Below, piece by piece: positions 1 to 6,532 of a stretch of DNA of 15,591 bases (the first letter of the stretch is position 1; each line of letters starts with the position of its first letter). The translations under genes were made by a program, and so were the position numbers. The stretch lies in assembly GCA_029859455.1 (NCBI GenBank), contig JAOUDE010000022.1:1-15591 (forward strand), written 5' to 3'. The notes beneath the pieces were generated by a model that saw nothing but the letters and a program-made list of their open reading frames with translations, was not told where the DNA came from and did no database searches. The DNA comes from Ignavibacteria bacterium. Lineage in GTDB: Bacteria > Bacteroidota > Ignavibacteria > UBA10030 > UBA6906.

Positions 1-2
1 AA

Positions 3-200
3 ACCGGGTGTCCGGCCATTATCAACACATCCTTCAATGTGCGGGGGGAACCGATTGTCTGTACGCCCGAAGACGCGTATCGCTGCTTCATGAGAACAAA
101 GATGGATTATCTCGTCATCGGGTCTTTTCTTTTGTCGAAGAGTGAGCAGCCTGCCTCGGAGGAGACCAGCGAATGGATGGAGGAGTTCGAACTTGATTAG
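3..200 (+). CDS. Carbamoyltransferase (NodU/CmcH family), 3' end only
   Basis: The window opens inside this gene; 65 C-terminal residues are visible, read in the frame beginning at base 3 and ending at TAG 198-200. The visible motif INTSFNVRGEPIVCTPEDA, followed by a D-(Y/A)-LVIG-(S/N)-FLL pattern, is the highly conserved C-terminal block of NodU/CmcH/TobZ carbamoyltransferases. These enzymes transfer carbamoyl from carbamoyl phosphate, via carbamoyl-AMP, to a hydroxyl of a sugar or natural product. The N-terminal Kae1-like catalytic part lies outside the window. The stop overlaps the TTG start of the next gene by 8 nt, and the SxtJ and DUF5989 genes that follow are the usual partners of this subfamily. 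The family call is confident; the substrate is unknown. Confidence 0.9.
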   Translation, partial: TGCPAIINTSFNVRGEPIVCTPEDAYRCFMRTKMDYLVIGSFLLSKSEQPASEETSEWMEEFELD

Positions 201-600
201 GGATTCGATTAGGGCGACAACAAAAGAGGTCAGAAATTTCGGCCTTTTGTTCTCTGGGATCTGTGGAATTCTCCTTCTCTACTTCCTGTACGCGGATGGC
301 GAACTGTCGGTCTGGCTTATGGGGGCAGCCGGAATGTTTCTGGCGGGCGGACTGTTTCTCCATCGGCTCCTGAGACCGGTATATATTCTCTGGATGAAAT
401 TCGCTCAGTTGCTCGCGTGGATCAACACGAGGATCATCCTGGGCATCGCATACTATCTGATTATCACGCCGATCGGTCTCGTCCTCCGGCTGTTGGGGAA
501 GGATCTGATCGGAAAGAAGATCGACCGGAATGCTGTATCATACTGGAAAAGGAGAGATGAGGTTCCGTTCGATCCGGAACGGTACGAGCGATTATTCTGA
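193..600 (+). CDS. SxtJ-family membrane protein
   Basis: 135 residues from a TTG start at 193. I chose this start because AGGAG at 181-185 sits 7 nt upstream and because it gives the short coupling overlap with the carbamoyltransferase; the ATG at 142 would lie far inside that gene. Roughly three hydrophobic segments are visible (about residues 16-34, 37-55 and 75-97). A charged, soluble tail contains SYWKRRDE and ends PERYERLF. Length, topology and position directly after a carbamoyltransferase match SxtJ-like proteins, named after the saxitoxin cluster. Their biochemical role is not established; membrane recruitment or support of the carbamoyltransferase is an inference from co-occurrence. 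Confidence 0.8.
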   Translation: MIRDSIRATTKEVRNFGLLFSGICGILLLYFLYADGELSVWLMGAAGMFLAGGLFLHRLLRPVYILWMKFAQLLAWINTRIILGIAYYLIITPIGLVLRLLGKDLIGKKIDRNAVSYWKRRDEVPFDPERYERLF

Positions 601-629
601 AAATGAGTAACGGGAGGATCTAAGCAAGG

Positions 630-788
630 ATGGGAAAACTTTCGATTGTTCGCGAGCTTTGGGATTTCATGAGGATCCGAAAGAAGTGGTGGCTCGGTCC
701 CATTATCATCGTACTGTTGCTGCTCGGCACTCTTCTCGTGCTGACACAGGGGACCGCCCTGGCGCCGTTCATTTATACCCTCTTCTGA
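630..788 (+). CDS. DUF5989 small membrane protein (52 aa)
   Basis: A 52-residue ORF, ATG 630 to TGA 786-788, preceded by GGGAGGA at 612-618 and a closer AAGG at 626-629. It starts MGKLSIVRELWDFMRIRKKW, then has one hydrophobic helix (about residues 23-41) and ends with APFIYTLF. The pattern of an amphipathic RELW-F-R-RKKWW N-terminus, one membrane helix and a short APFIYTLF-like tail is that of DUF5989 proteins, which regularly follow SxtJ next to carbamoyltransferases. Function is unknown. Its last 16 nt overlap the 3' end of the convergent hydrolase gene. An SGNH hydrolase gene often follows such trios; here the cassette stops instead. Confidence 0.82.
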   Translation: MGKLSIVRELWDFMRIRKKWWLGPIIIVLLLLGTLLVLTQGTALAPFIYTLF

Positions 789-1591
789 TCGATCTGAGAA
801 ACCCGCTTCAGGAATTGAAGGAGTTGTTCATTGAAGAACTCAGGATTTTCGAGATTGCTCATGTGAGCCGCTCCGGGAATGATCGCGATCTCCGAGCCTG
901 AGATCCGGACATGCATAGCCTGAGAGGCTGCAGGTGGAGTCAGGGCGTCGAATTCGCCGGTCATGATCAGCGTGGGTACGGTGATGCGGGCGAGAGAGGC
1001 TGTTGTATCCGTTCGGGCGGCGAGGGCAATCAGCGTTCCTGCGATACTGAGGGGGGGTGTCGAGGCGATCGTCGCGCGGATCGCTTTGACCTCACTCGGA
1101 CAGGTCCTCAGACTTTCCGGGGTAAAGAGAAGATTGACGAAGGTCTCCGCGAACGCGGAGGAGCCATCGCGACGGACCGCTGTCACTCCCTGATACCGTT
1201 TCAGTTTCCCCTCATTCGTATCTGCATCACTCCGGGTATGGCAAAGTGCTGCCGCCATGAACCGTTCCGGATACTTCTCCATCGCCCGCAATGCGATGTA
1301 CCCGCCCATAGAGAGACCGACGACAACACATCTCTGCACCGACAGTTCATCAAGCAGTATGACAAGGTCTTCCACATGGCCTTCGATCATGTATTGCCCC
1401 GTATCCACGGGACTCTTTCCATGACCGCGGACATCATAGGCGATTGCCCTGTATGATCTGCTGACCATCTCCATTTGCCCGAGCCACATTTCGTGGCTGA
1501 AGGGAAATCCGTGGATGAACAGGACCGGCAGTGCTCCGGTATCCCCTGCATCGACAGCGAAAAGAGTGGTGCGCGGCGTTCTTGGCTTCAT
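773..1591 (-). CDS. Alpha/beta-fold hydrolase
   Basis: 272 residues; ATG at 1591-1589 with TAAGGA just upstream (1600-1595). A complete alpha/beta hydrolase layout is visible: oxyanion-hole motif HGFP (residues 27-30), DVRGHGKS (53-60), nucleophile elbow GLSMGG with Ser94, acid in TGEFDALTPP (Asp215), and catalytic His243 in GAAHMSNLENP. This resembles small cytoplasmic esterase/3-oxoadipate enol-lactonase-like proteins (PcaD/BioH/MhpC type). No signal peptide is seen. It is transcribed divergently from the M20 peptidase and converges on the DUF5989 gene with a 16-bp 3' overlap, so it is not part of the carbamoyltransferase operon. Substrate cannot be inferred. Confidence 0.9.
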   Translation of the reverse strand: MKPRTPRTTLFAVDAGDTGALPVLFIHGFPFSHEMWLGQMEMVSRSYRAIAYDVRGHGKSPVDTGQYMIEGHVEDLVILLDELSVQRCVVVGLSMGGYIALRAMEKYPERFMAAALCHTRSDADTNEGKLKRYQGVTAVRRDGSSAFAETFVNLLFTPESLRTCPSEVKAIRATIASTPPLSIAGTLIALAARTDTTASLARITVPTLIMTGEFDALTPPAASQAMHVRISGSEIAIIPGAAHMSNLENPEFFNEQLLQFLKRVSQIDQKRV

Positions 1592-1615
1592 ACGTCCTTA
1601 CCGGTAATATCTGAA

Positions 1616-1644
1616 AGGATATCCAAAAGTGTTCGTATTCGCAA
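1616..1644 (-). promoter_or_regulatory. Sigma70-like promoter for the alpha/beta hydrolase
   Basis: On the minus strand TTGCGA (bases 1644-1639), a 17-nt spacer, then TATCCT (1621-1616). The spacer ends in a T-run followed by GGA. The hydrolase ATG lies about 25 nt downstream of the -10. The -35 box sits back to back with that of the divergent M20 promoter. Confidence 0.5.
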
Positions 1645-1650
1645 GAGATG

Positions 1651-1679
1651 TTGACCGTGCCGCAGTTTTTGTGTATTAT
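1651..1679 (+). promoter_or_regulatory. Sigma70-like promoter for the M20 peptidase
   Basis: TTGACC (1651-1656), a 17-nt spacer ending TTTTTGTG, then TATTAT (1674-1679). The start codon at 1713 gives a 5' UTR of about 27 nt, with an AAGGGA at 1693-1698 as a somewhat distant ribosome-binding site. This is the strongest promoter match in the window. Confidence 0.65.
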
Positions 1680-1712
1680 TCGTGATAAACTAAAGGGAAC
1701 AATTTCTGTCGA

Positions 1713-3095
1713 ATGAAGCAGCCACTCGCATACCTCGACCGGAACAGGGATCGTTACCTGTCGGAACTCACGGAACTTCTCGCTATACCAAGTATCAGTA
1801 CCGCCCCGGAGTACGCAGGCGATGTACGCCACTGCGCACGCTGGGTGTCCGACCATCTTCGCGGGATCGGCCTCAACAACGTGCAGATCCACCAGACCGA
1901 GGGTCATCCGATCGTCTATGCGGACTGGATGGGTGCGCCTGGCAAGCCGACGGTTCTTCTCTACGGGCACTATGATGTCCAGCCTCCTGAGCCGGTCGAT
2001 CTCTGGACATCTCCTCCGTTTGAGATGACCATCAGAAACGGCAACATCTATGCCAGGGGATCCGCTGATGATAAAGGACAGATCTTCATTCATTTCAAGA
2101 GTATCGAGGCACTCCTCAGGACTCATGGTTCCCTTCCCGTCAACGTCAAGCTGATCCTGGAAGGGGAGGAGGAGATTGGGAGTGAGCATCTCGAGGGCTT
2201 TGTCAGAAAACACAAGAAACTCCTGAAGGCAGACATTGTACTGATCTCTGATTCATCGATGTTTGCGCGCGGGGTTCCTTCAATCTGCTATGGCCTGAGG
2301 GGGCTGGCCTATATTCAGATCGAGGTGACTGGGCCGAACAAAGATCTTCATTCCGGTTCATTCGGCGGGAGCCTGCACAATCCGATTCAGGCGCTGGCCG
2401 AGATCATCTCCGGACTGCATGACCGGAATGGCCGGGTAACCATTCCGGGTTTCTATGATGATGTGCGGCGGCTGACGCAAACGGAGAGGCGTGCCTACGC
2501 GAAACTCCCCTGGGACGACCGGAACTACGCCAGGAGTCTCGGGGTGTCAGGACTTGCGGGTGAGAAAGGGTTCACGACGCTGGAGCGGATCTGGGCGAGA
2601 CCGACACTAGAATGCAACGGTATCTGGGGCGGTTTCACAGGGGAAGGAGCCAAGACTGTTCTCCCGTCGAAGGCGTATGCCAAGATCTCCATGAGGCTTG
2701 TTCCGGATCAGAAATCCTCCAGGATTGCGAAGTTGTTCATCCGACATATCAGGGAGATTGCCCCCCGGACGGTCCGCGTGCAGGTGAATGCCCTGCACGG
2801 CGGAGAGGCAGCGATTACCCCGATTGACAGTCCCGGGGTTAGGGCGGCTGCAGCAGCGATCGAAAAAGGGTTCGGAAAGAAGCCTCTGTTCCAGCGAGAG
2901 GGTGGATCGATCCCCATTGTCATCCAGTTCAAGCAACTCCTCGGGCTCGATACGGTTCTCCTCGGCTTCGGCCTTCCGGATGAGAACGCACATGCTCCGG
3001 ATGAGTTTCTCTCGCTCGATCATTTCTTCAAAGGAATGAAAACCTCGATCCATTTCCTCAATGAACTTCCAAAGTTTCTGAACGATCGCGATTGA
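1713..3095 (+). CDS. M20 family metallopeptidase (dipeptidase, carnosinase-like)
   Basis: 460 residues, the usual length for the M20 dipeptidase/CNDP-like branch. Zn-ligand and catalytic motifs are all present: YGHYDVQPP (His86, Asp88), GSADDKG (bridging Asp119), EGEEEIGS (catalytic Glu153, metal Glu154), SDSSMF (Asp180) and the last His ligand in ENAHAPDEF (His427). The DLHSGSFGG motif with His213 marks the inserted dimerisation domain, whose His contributes to the active site of the partner subunit. It is a cytoplasmic enzyme releasing amino acids from dipeptides or related amide substrates; the specific substrate is not readable. The ATG at 1713 follows a good promoter. It appears monocistronic, followed by about 200 nt without a gene. 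Confidence 0.93.
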   Translation: MKQPLAYLDRNRDRYLSELTELLAIPSISTAPEYAGDVRHCARWVSDHLRGIGLNNVQIHQTEGHPIVYADWMGAPGKPTVLLYGHYDVQPPEPVDLWTSPPFEMTIRNGNIYARGSADDKGQIFIHFKSIEALLRTHGSLPVNVKLILEGEEEIGSEHLEGFVRKHKKLLKADIVLISDSSMFARGVPSICYGLRGLAYIQIEVTGPNKDLHSGSFGGSLHNPIQALAEIISGLHDRNGRVTIPGFYDDVRRLTQTERRAYAKLPWDDRNYARSLGVSGLAGEKGFTTLERIWARPTLECNGIWGGFTGEGAKTVLPSKAYAKISMRLVPDQKSSRIAKLFIRHIREIAPRTVRVQVNALHGGEAAITPIDSPGVRAAAAAIEKGFGKKPLFQREGGSIPIVIQFKQLLGLDTVLLGFGLPDENAHAPDEFLSLDHFFKGMKTSIHFLNELPKFLNDRD

Positions 3096-3150
3096 GAGCC
3101 TGAAACCAGACTGTTCCTCGCTCTCCTGCCGAAAAAAGCTCCTCCCGGAC

Positions 3151-3176
3151 GGTCAGAATTACACAATTGTTCGACC
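3151..3176. repeat. Small dyad between the M20 gene and the response regulator
   Basis: GGTC (3151-3154) and AATT (3157-3160) are mirrored by AATT (3165-3168) and GACC (3173-3176) around a 4-nt centre, with slightly unequal gaps. It lies about 130 nt upstream of the response-regulator start, in the only place where that operon's promoter region can be. It could be a regulator-binding site or a weak hairpin; with such short arms it may be chance. Confidence 0.25.
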
Positions 3177-3304
3177 GGAGTGACCTTCCTGCCTTAATGG
3201 GCTGAATTTGTAACCACCTGAAGACTGATTTCGTGGCACGGCGCTTGCCATTGTTCCCTCTGAGTTTCTTTCTCACATATAGTGAACAGACAGAGGTAAC
3301 TGCC

Positions 3305-3691
3305 TTGAGTCCCCATACCCGTATTTTGCTTGTTGATGATGAGCATGACCTCAGGATGCTTGTGGCGGAGAGACTGGGAATGGAGGGGTATGCGGTGAGC
3401 GAGGCCGGCAAGGTGTCGGACGCGATGCGGCTGATTGAAGCCTCTGAATATGATCTGTTGCTCCTGGACGTTCGCCTGCCGGACGGGACCGGGCTGGATA
3501 TTCTGAAGTTCATGCGGGAGTCAGGCAACACCACTCCGGTTATCATGCTGACCGGGACAACCGGGCTTGACATAGCGGTGGAGAGCGTCAGGCTTGGCGC
3601 ACGTGACTATGTCACCAAACCGGCGAAAATCTCATACTTGCTGCACTCGATCAGGGAACTGCTGGCGACGGATCACCATGAAACTACTTGA
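3305..3691 (+). CDS. Single-domain response regulator (CheY-like receiver)
   Basis: 128 residues from TTG 3305, chosen because AGAGGT (3292-3297) sits 7 nt upstream and the receiver fold begins at once (RILLVDDE). An upstream GTG at 3233 in the same frame would add 24 residues with no domain value. Receiver residues are complete: acidic pair Asp11/Asp12, phosphoacceptor Asp55 in LLLLDVRLPDGTG, Thr83 in MLTGT, and Lys105 in VTKP. There is no output domain, so it must act through protein contact or phosphorelay. Its end overlaps the next gene by 14 nt (ATG at 3678), indicating translational coupling with the degenerate kinase-like protein. Confidence 0.88.
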   Translation: MSPHTRILLVDDEHDLRMLVAERLGMEGYAVSEAGKVSDAMRLIEASEYDLLLLDVRLPDGTGLDILKFMRESGNTTPVIMLTGTTGLDIAVESVRLGARDYVTKPAKISYLLHSIRELLATDHHETT

Positions 3692-4223
3692 AAGACTAAG
3701 CGGATTCGCAAAGCTCGTGCTGGACAAGTACACTATTCTTGTCGGCGCGATCCTGATCTATGCCTATTACCTTGTGCTGGCGCTCGATCTGTTCGAGCGG
3801 CATGAACAGAAGAGAGAGCTTCTGAGCCTGTTCCTTCAGTTCGATTCCCTGATCCTTATGTGGGGAGTGATCTTCGTCCTTGTTCAACTGAAGAAGATCA
3901 AGCAGGTGAAGAAGGATGGGGAGGAAAAGCAAAAAGCGCTTCTGGCCAGTTTCCAACGCCAGCACTTGCAGCTCGCGAGTCTCGACGATATCTCAGAGAT
4001 GTTGAACGACAGAATCAACAACCCGCTGACCGTTATTTCGTTGTGTGCCGGCTCCCTTCGCAAACGGACGGGGAGGAATGACGACATGGGAGATGAGATC
4101 GACAAGATTGAGGGTGGCCTGAAACGGGTCCAGGAAGTGATGATGGGAATCCAGTCCTACCACACGAAGAAGATTGTCAAGATCTCCCGGGCGCTGATGG
4201 CGGAGGATGAAGATCTCAAGTAG
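3678..4223 (+). CDS. Membrane protein with degenerate histidine-kinase dimerisation (DHp-like) domain, no ATPase domain
   Basis: 181 residues from ATG 3678. Two hydrophobic segments (about residues 17-38 and 47-70) are separated by a short charged loop. A basic coiled-coil linker (about 72-100) follows, then a helical hairpin (about 100-165). The first helix of the hairpin reads DISEMLNDRINNPLTVIS, clearly like the HisKA H-box (typically SHEINNPLTVI). The phosphoacceptor His position is occupied by Asp111 and the following Glu by Arg112. The second helix (DEIDKIEGGLKRVQEVMMGI) matches DHp helix 2. The gene stops at 4223 with no HATPase_c domain, and no remnant of one follows. It overlaps the response-regulator gene by 14 nt. 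It is either a decayed sensor kinase or a purposely non-catalytic receiver-docking membrane anchor; an intact upstream ORF argues mildly for the latter. Confidence 0.75.
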   Translation: MKLLERLSGFAKLVLDKYTILVGAILIYAYYLVLALDLFERHEQKRELLSLFLQFDSLILMWGVIFVLVQLKKIKQVKKDGEEKQKALLASFQRQHLQLASLDDISEMLNDRINNPLTVISLCAGSLRKRTGRNDDMGDEIDKIEGGLKRVQEVMMGIQSYHTKKIVKISRALMAEDEDLK

Positions 4224-4298
4224 TTTCGTTCGAAGCGTATTTGCCCTGTCCCTCCTCTCCAGTTTGTTTTTCCGCTTTCCCAAACCTGGTCGTTATAT

Positions 4299-4328
4299 CA
4301 AAAGAAAACCCCTGCCCCTGCCGGGGTC
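4299..4328 (-). terminator. Possible Rho-independent terminator after the broken T9SS gene
   Basis: On the minus strand, about 22 nt after the TAG at 4352-4350, ACCCC and GGGGT (bases 4327-4323 and 4312-4308) can pair across a 10-nt G-rich loop. They are followed by TTTTCTTTT (4308-4300). The stem is short but GC-rich and the T-tract is on the correct side for the minus-strand gene. Confidence 0.45.
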
Positions 4329-4349
4329 TGGTGTCCGTCGTACAGGAGC

Positions 4350-5976
4350 CTATTTCAGAAGAATCATCTTCTGCGTGTTGGTCCCTGCGGCAGTTGTGAG
4401 CCGGTAGATATATGTCCCGCTCGGTCTCCGGTCTGCGTTCCACCTGGCTGTGTATGAGCCGGGTTGGAGTATGTCGTTGACAAGGATGTCAACCTCCCGT
4501 CCGAGCATATCGAAGACTGCCAGAGTGACTTTACCGGGAGTTGTGACCAGGTACCGGATCGCAGTGGTTGGGTTGAAGGGATTCGGGTAATTCTGGTCGA
4601 GCGACGACCGCTCAGCTTCTGCCGCCGGTACCGGGGGGGCAATCGTTCCTCTGATGCAGTGACCTCGATGGCACAGAGGACAGGTTTTCCCTTCACGGAA
4701 ACCTGCACGAAATCAATGTTCAACTGTCCGTCAATTACCTCAGCCGAAAACGAAACGGTTCCGGCAAAGAGGCGTCCGCCTGTGCTGGCGACGACATCGT
4801 AGTCGTCCACGACGACAATGCCCTCGGCCAGGATGTCAAAGACACGTTGTCCGATTCCGGTGATCCTTGGTTCCACCAGATGGCAGATGACATCATACGA
4901 TCCGTTCGGGAGGTCAAAGAGATAGCTGAACTCTCCGTCCCGATAGTATTGGTACAGCGGATCATCTTCGGTTCCGGCGACCGCTTTTTGAACGATCTTG
5001 CTTGCTCCGTTTACGTATCCAAAGCTTCCGGCGGAGTACGCCTGATCAGCAACGAACGAGGTGCCCCCCGTGCTGGTATAGTCGGCTCCGCCTGCGTTGA
5101 TCCTGATATCCGTTCCGGAGGGCGGTGCTGATTTGTAGGTATATTTGGATCTCCTGTCTCCGCCGACGTCGGTCCAATAGGCGATATGGGGCTGTTCCTG
5201 AGAATCCAGCCGGAGGGATGTTGACCAGCCCATGAGGGACCCGCTCTGCGTGAAATCGAGAATCGTCTCGACCTCGACTGATGTTTCACCGGCAACTGCA
5301 TACTTCAGCACTTTTTCATCGCTGTACGTGATGTGGCAGTTCTCGTTTGAATCGATCGCAAGGGAGATGCGGCCGGGGGAAGGAGCGATCACGACATGCT
5401 CGAGGGTTCCGATTCCGGTGTAGTTCCATCCCGAGTCCGAGTGCCGGGCAAGGATCACAATGCCGCTTGTGTCTGTGGATGCCTGATAGTAGGCAATCAC
5501 CGGTTCACCTGCGCCGTCGAGCTGCATCGCCGGATATCTTCCGACATCCCCGATCGAGTCGACCGTTTCAATCGTCCAGTTACCCGCGATCTTCTTTGCG
5601 AGCATGAGGTCCATGGTGACGTTGTCATAGTACGCGATCAGCGGGTTATCGTTCGCCTCGAGGACGAGGGAGGTCCCGGTCCAGGGTCCGACATCCGGCT
5701 CGGAGCCGACCCATTCGTGAACCCAGTTCGTACCATTGAACCACTTATACTCCACGTATCGAACGTTCCGATTCCGGGGACCCAGGTTGCGAGAGAGACC
5801 CGGGCTCGTGTGAGGGAGGGATTGGTAAATGCGATTAGAGGGTTATCCTGTTCATCAAGAACGAGGCTGGGAAGAATTCCTGTGCTGTCCGTGACCGTGA
5901 GATGGACCCAACTCTGACTGAACAGGGGTCCACACGAAAAGAGCAGCAGGAAGAGAAGCGTGCGGGGGAGTTTCAT
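4350..5976 (-). pseudogene. Secreted repeat/malectin protein with T9SS sorting domain, broken by two frameshifts
   Basis: Read on the minus strand from ATG 5976-5974, with GGAGG 7 nt upstream. A Sec signal peptide (MKLPRTLLFLLLF...PLFSQ) leads into about four repeats of roughly 50 residues with a D-x-x-D-NPLIAYY...W..E.VDS.GDVG pattern, like a beta-propeller. Next comes a malectin-like carbohydrate-binding domain (about 5115-4665; key motifs IRINAGG, LYQYYRDGEFSY, FDLPNG). A T9SS C-terminal domain (DQNYPNPFNPTT ... GTYIYRL ... MILLK) ends at TAG 4352-4350. The reading frame changes twice: near 5776-5779 and at the run of seven G (4633-4639). Each break is repaired by adding one C to the coding strand. 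All domains are well preserved, so the gene is either very recently inactivated, phase-variable, or mis-assembled at homopolymers. It is probably a cell-surface or secreted glycan-binding protein. Confidence 0.8.
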
Positions 5977-6476
5977 GACGTATCCTCCAGTTTGATTGGA
6001 ATGCCGAAACCCCCTGTCGGCCGGGTGTGATGTGTACAACGATCAGTCGATCAGGCTGTGACTCCGGAAATCAATCAGATCCGTTCTCCATACCTCATGA
6101 TAAGGTGTCATGCAGGTCCAAACCATGGCAACGATGGGTCTCCAGCATCGACAGGGATAGTCGCTGTACTCCCGCTGATTTCTGCCGTTGCCGCGATGAG
6201 AAGCTGAAAAAGATGGACGGAATGAAGAGAGGAAAGTCAAAGGTGGAGTCTCCTGTTTACTGATCCCCACCCGCGCCAAAAGTACATAATGAGACGGATC
6301 GAGTCAAGTACCTTTTGAATCAGGTGGGCTCTCTCATGTCGATCAGATCATGATGAAGTTACCCGTCTGCAGTAATTTCCTGCATAGGAGAGGTTCCCTG
6401 GTGAGTGTTGGGTTGAAATAGCCCTTTTTCCTGAGTGTTTTGTCAAGATGGTGTCAATCGCTCAGTGGTACATGCC
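5977..6476. other. Long divergent intergenic region, no gene seen
   Basis: About 500 nt between the two divergent T9SS-protein genes. Short ORFs on both strands (6027-6263 and 6043-6279) have no start signals, no recognisable sequence and overlap each other. On the minus strand a TTGACT (6307-6302), 17-nt spacer and TACTTT (6284-6279) could be a weak promoter for the broken gene, but it lies 300 nt from the start codon. No RNA gene or repeat was recognised. Confidence 0.4.
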
Positions 6477-6505
6477 TTGACGATCCGTGGATGTTTGTGT
6501 ATATT
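6477..6505 (+). promoter_or_regulatory. Sigma70-like promoter for the LamG/T9SS protein
   Basis: TTGACG (6477-6482), a 17-nt spacer ending ATGTTTGTG, and TATATT (6500-6505). The first ATG at 6533 gives a UTR of about 20 nt. The sequence just before the -10 closely resembles that of the promoter at 1651 (TTTGTG followed by TAT). Confidence 0.6.
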
Positions 6506-6532
6506 GGATTGATCTCCCCAGTTTAAACCTCC

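Noticed and set aside
911..1456. Plus-strand ORF of 181 codons
   Set aside because: It is antisense to the alpha/beta hydrolase, whose catalytic triad is intact.
1434..2213. Minus-strand ORF of 259 codons
   Set aside because: It lies antisense to the M20 peptidase and its promoter region, has no recognisable domain, and the plus-strand gene is unambiguous.
3096..3140. GAGAG/CTCTC pair followed by an A-run after the M20 gene, considered as a terminator
   Set aside because: The loop is more than 20 nt, the stem only 5 bp, and no T-run follows on the plus strand.
6027..6279. Overlapping small ORFs on both strands in the long intergenic region
   Set aside because: They have no start signals, no hydrophobic or domain pattern, and mutually exclusive frames.
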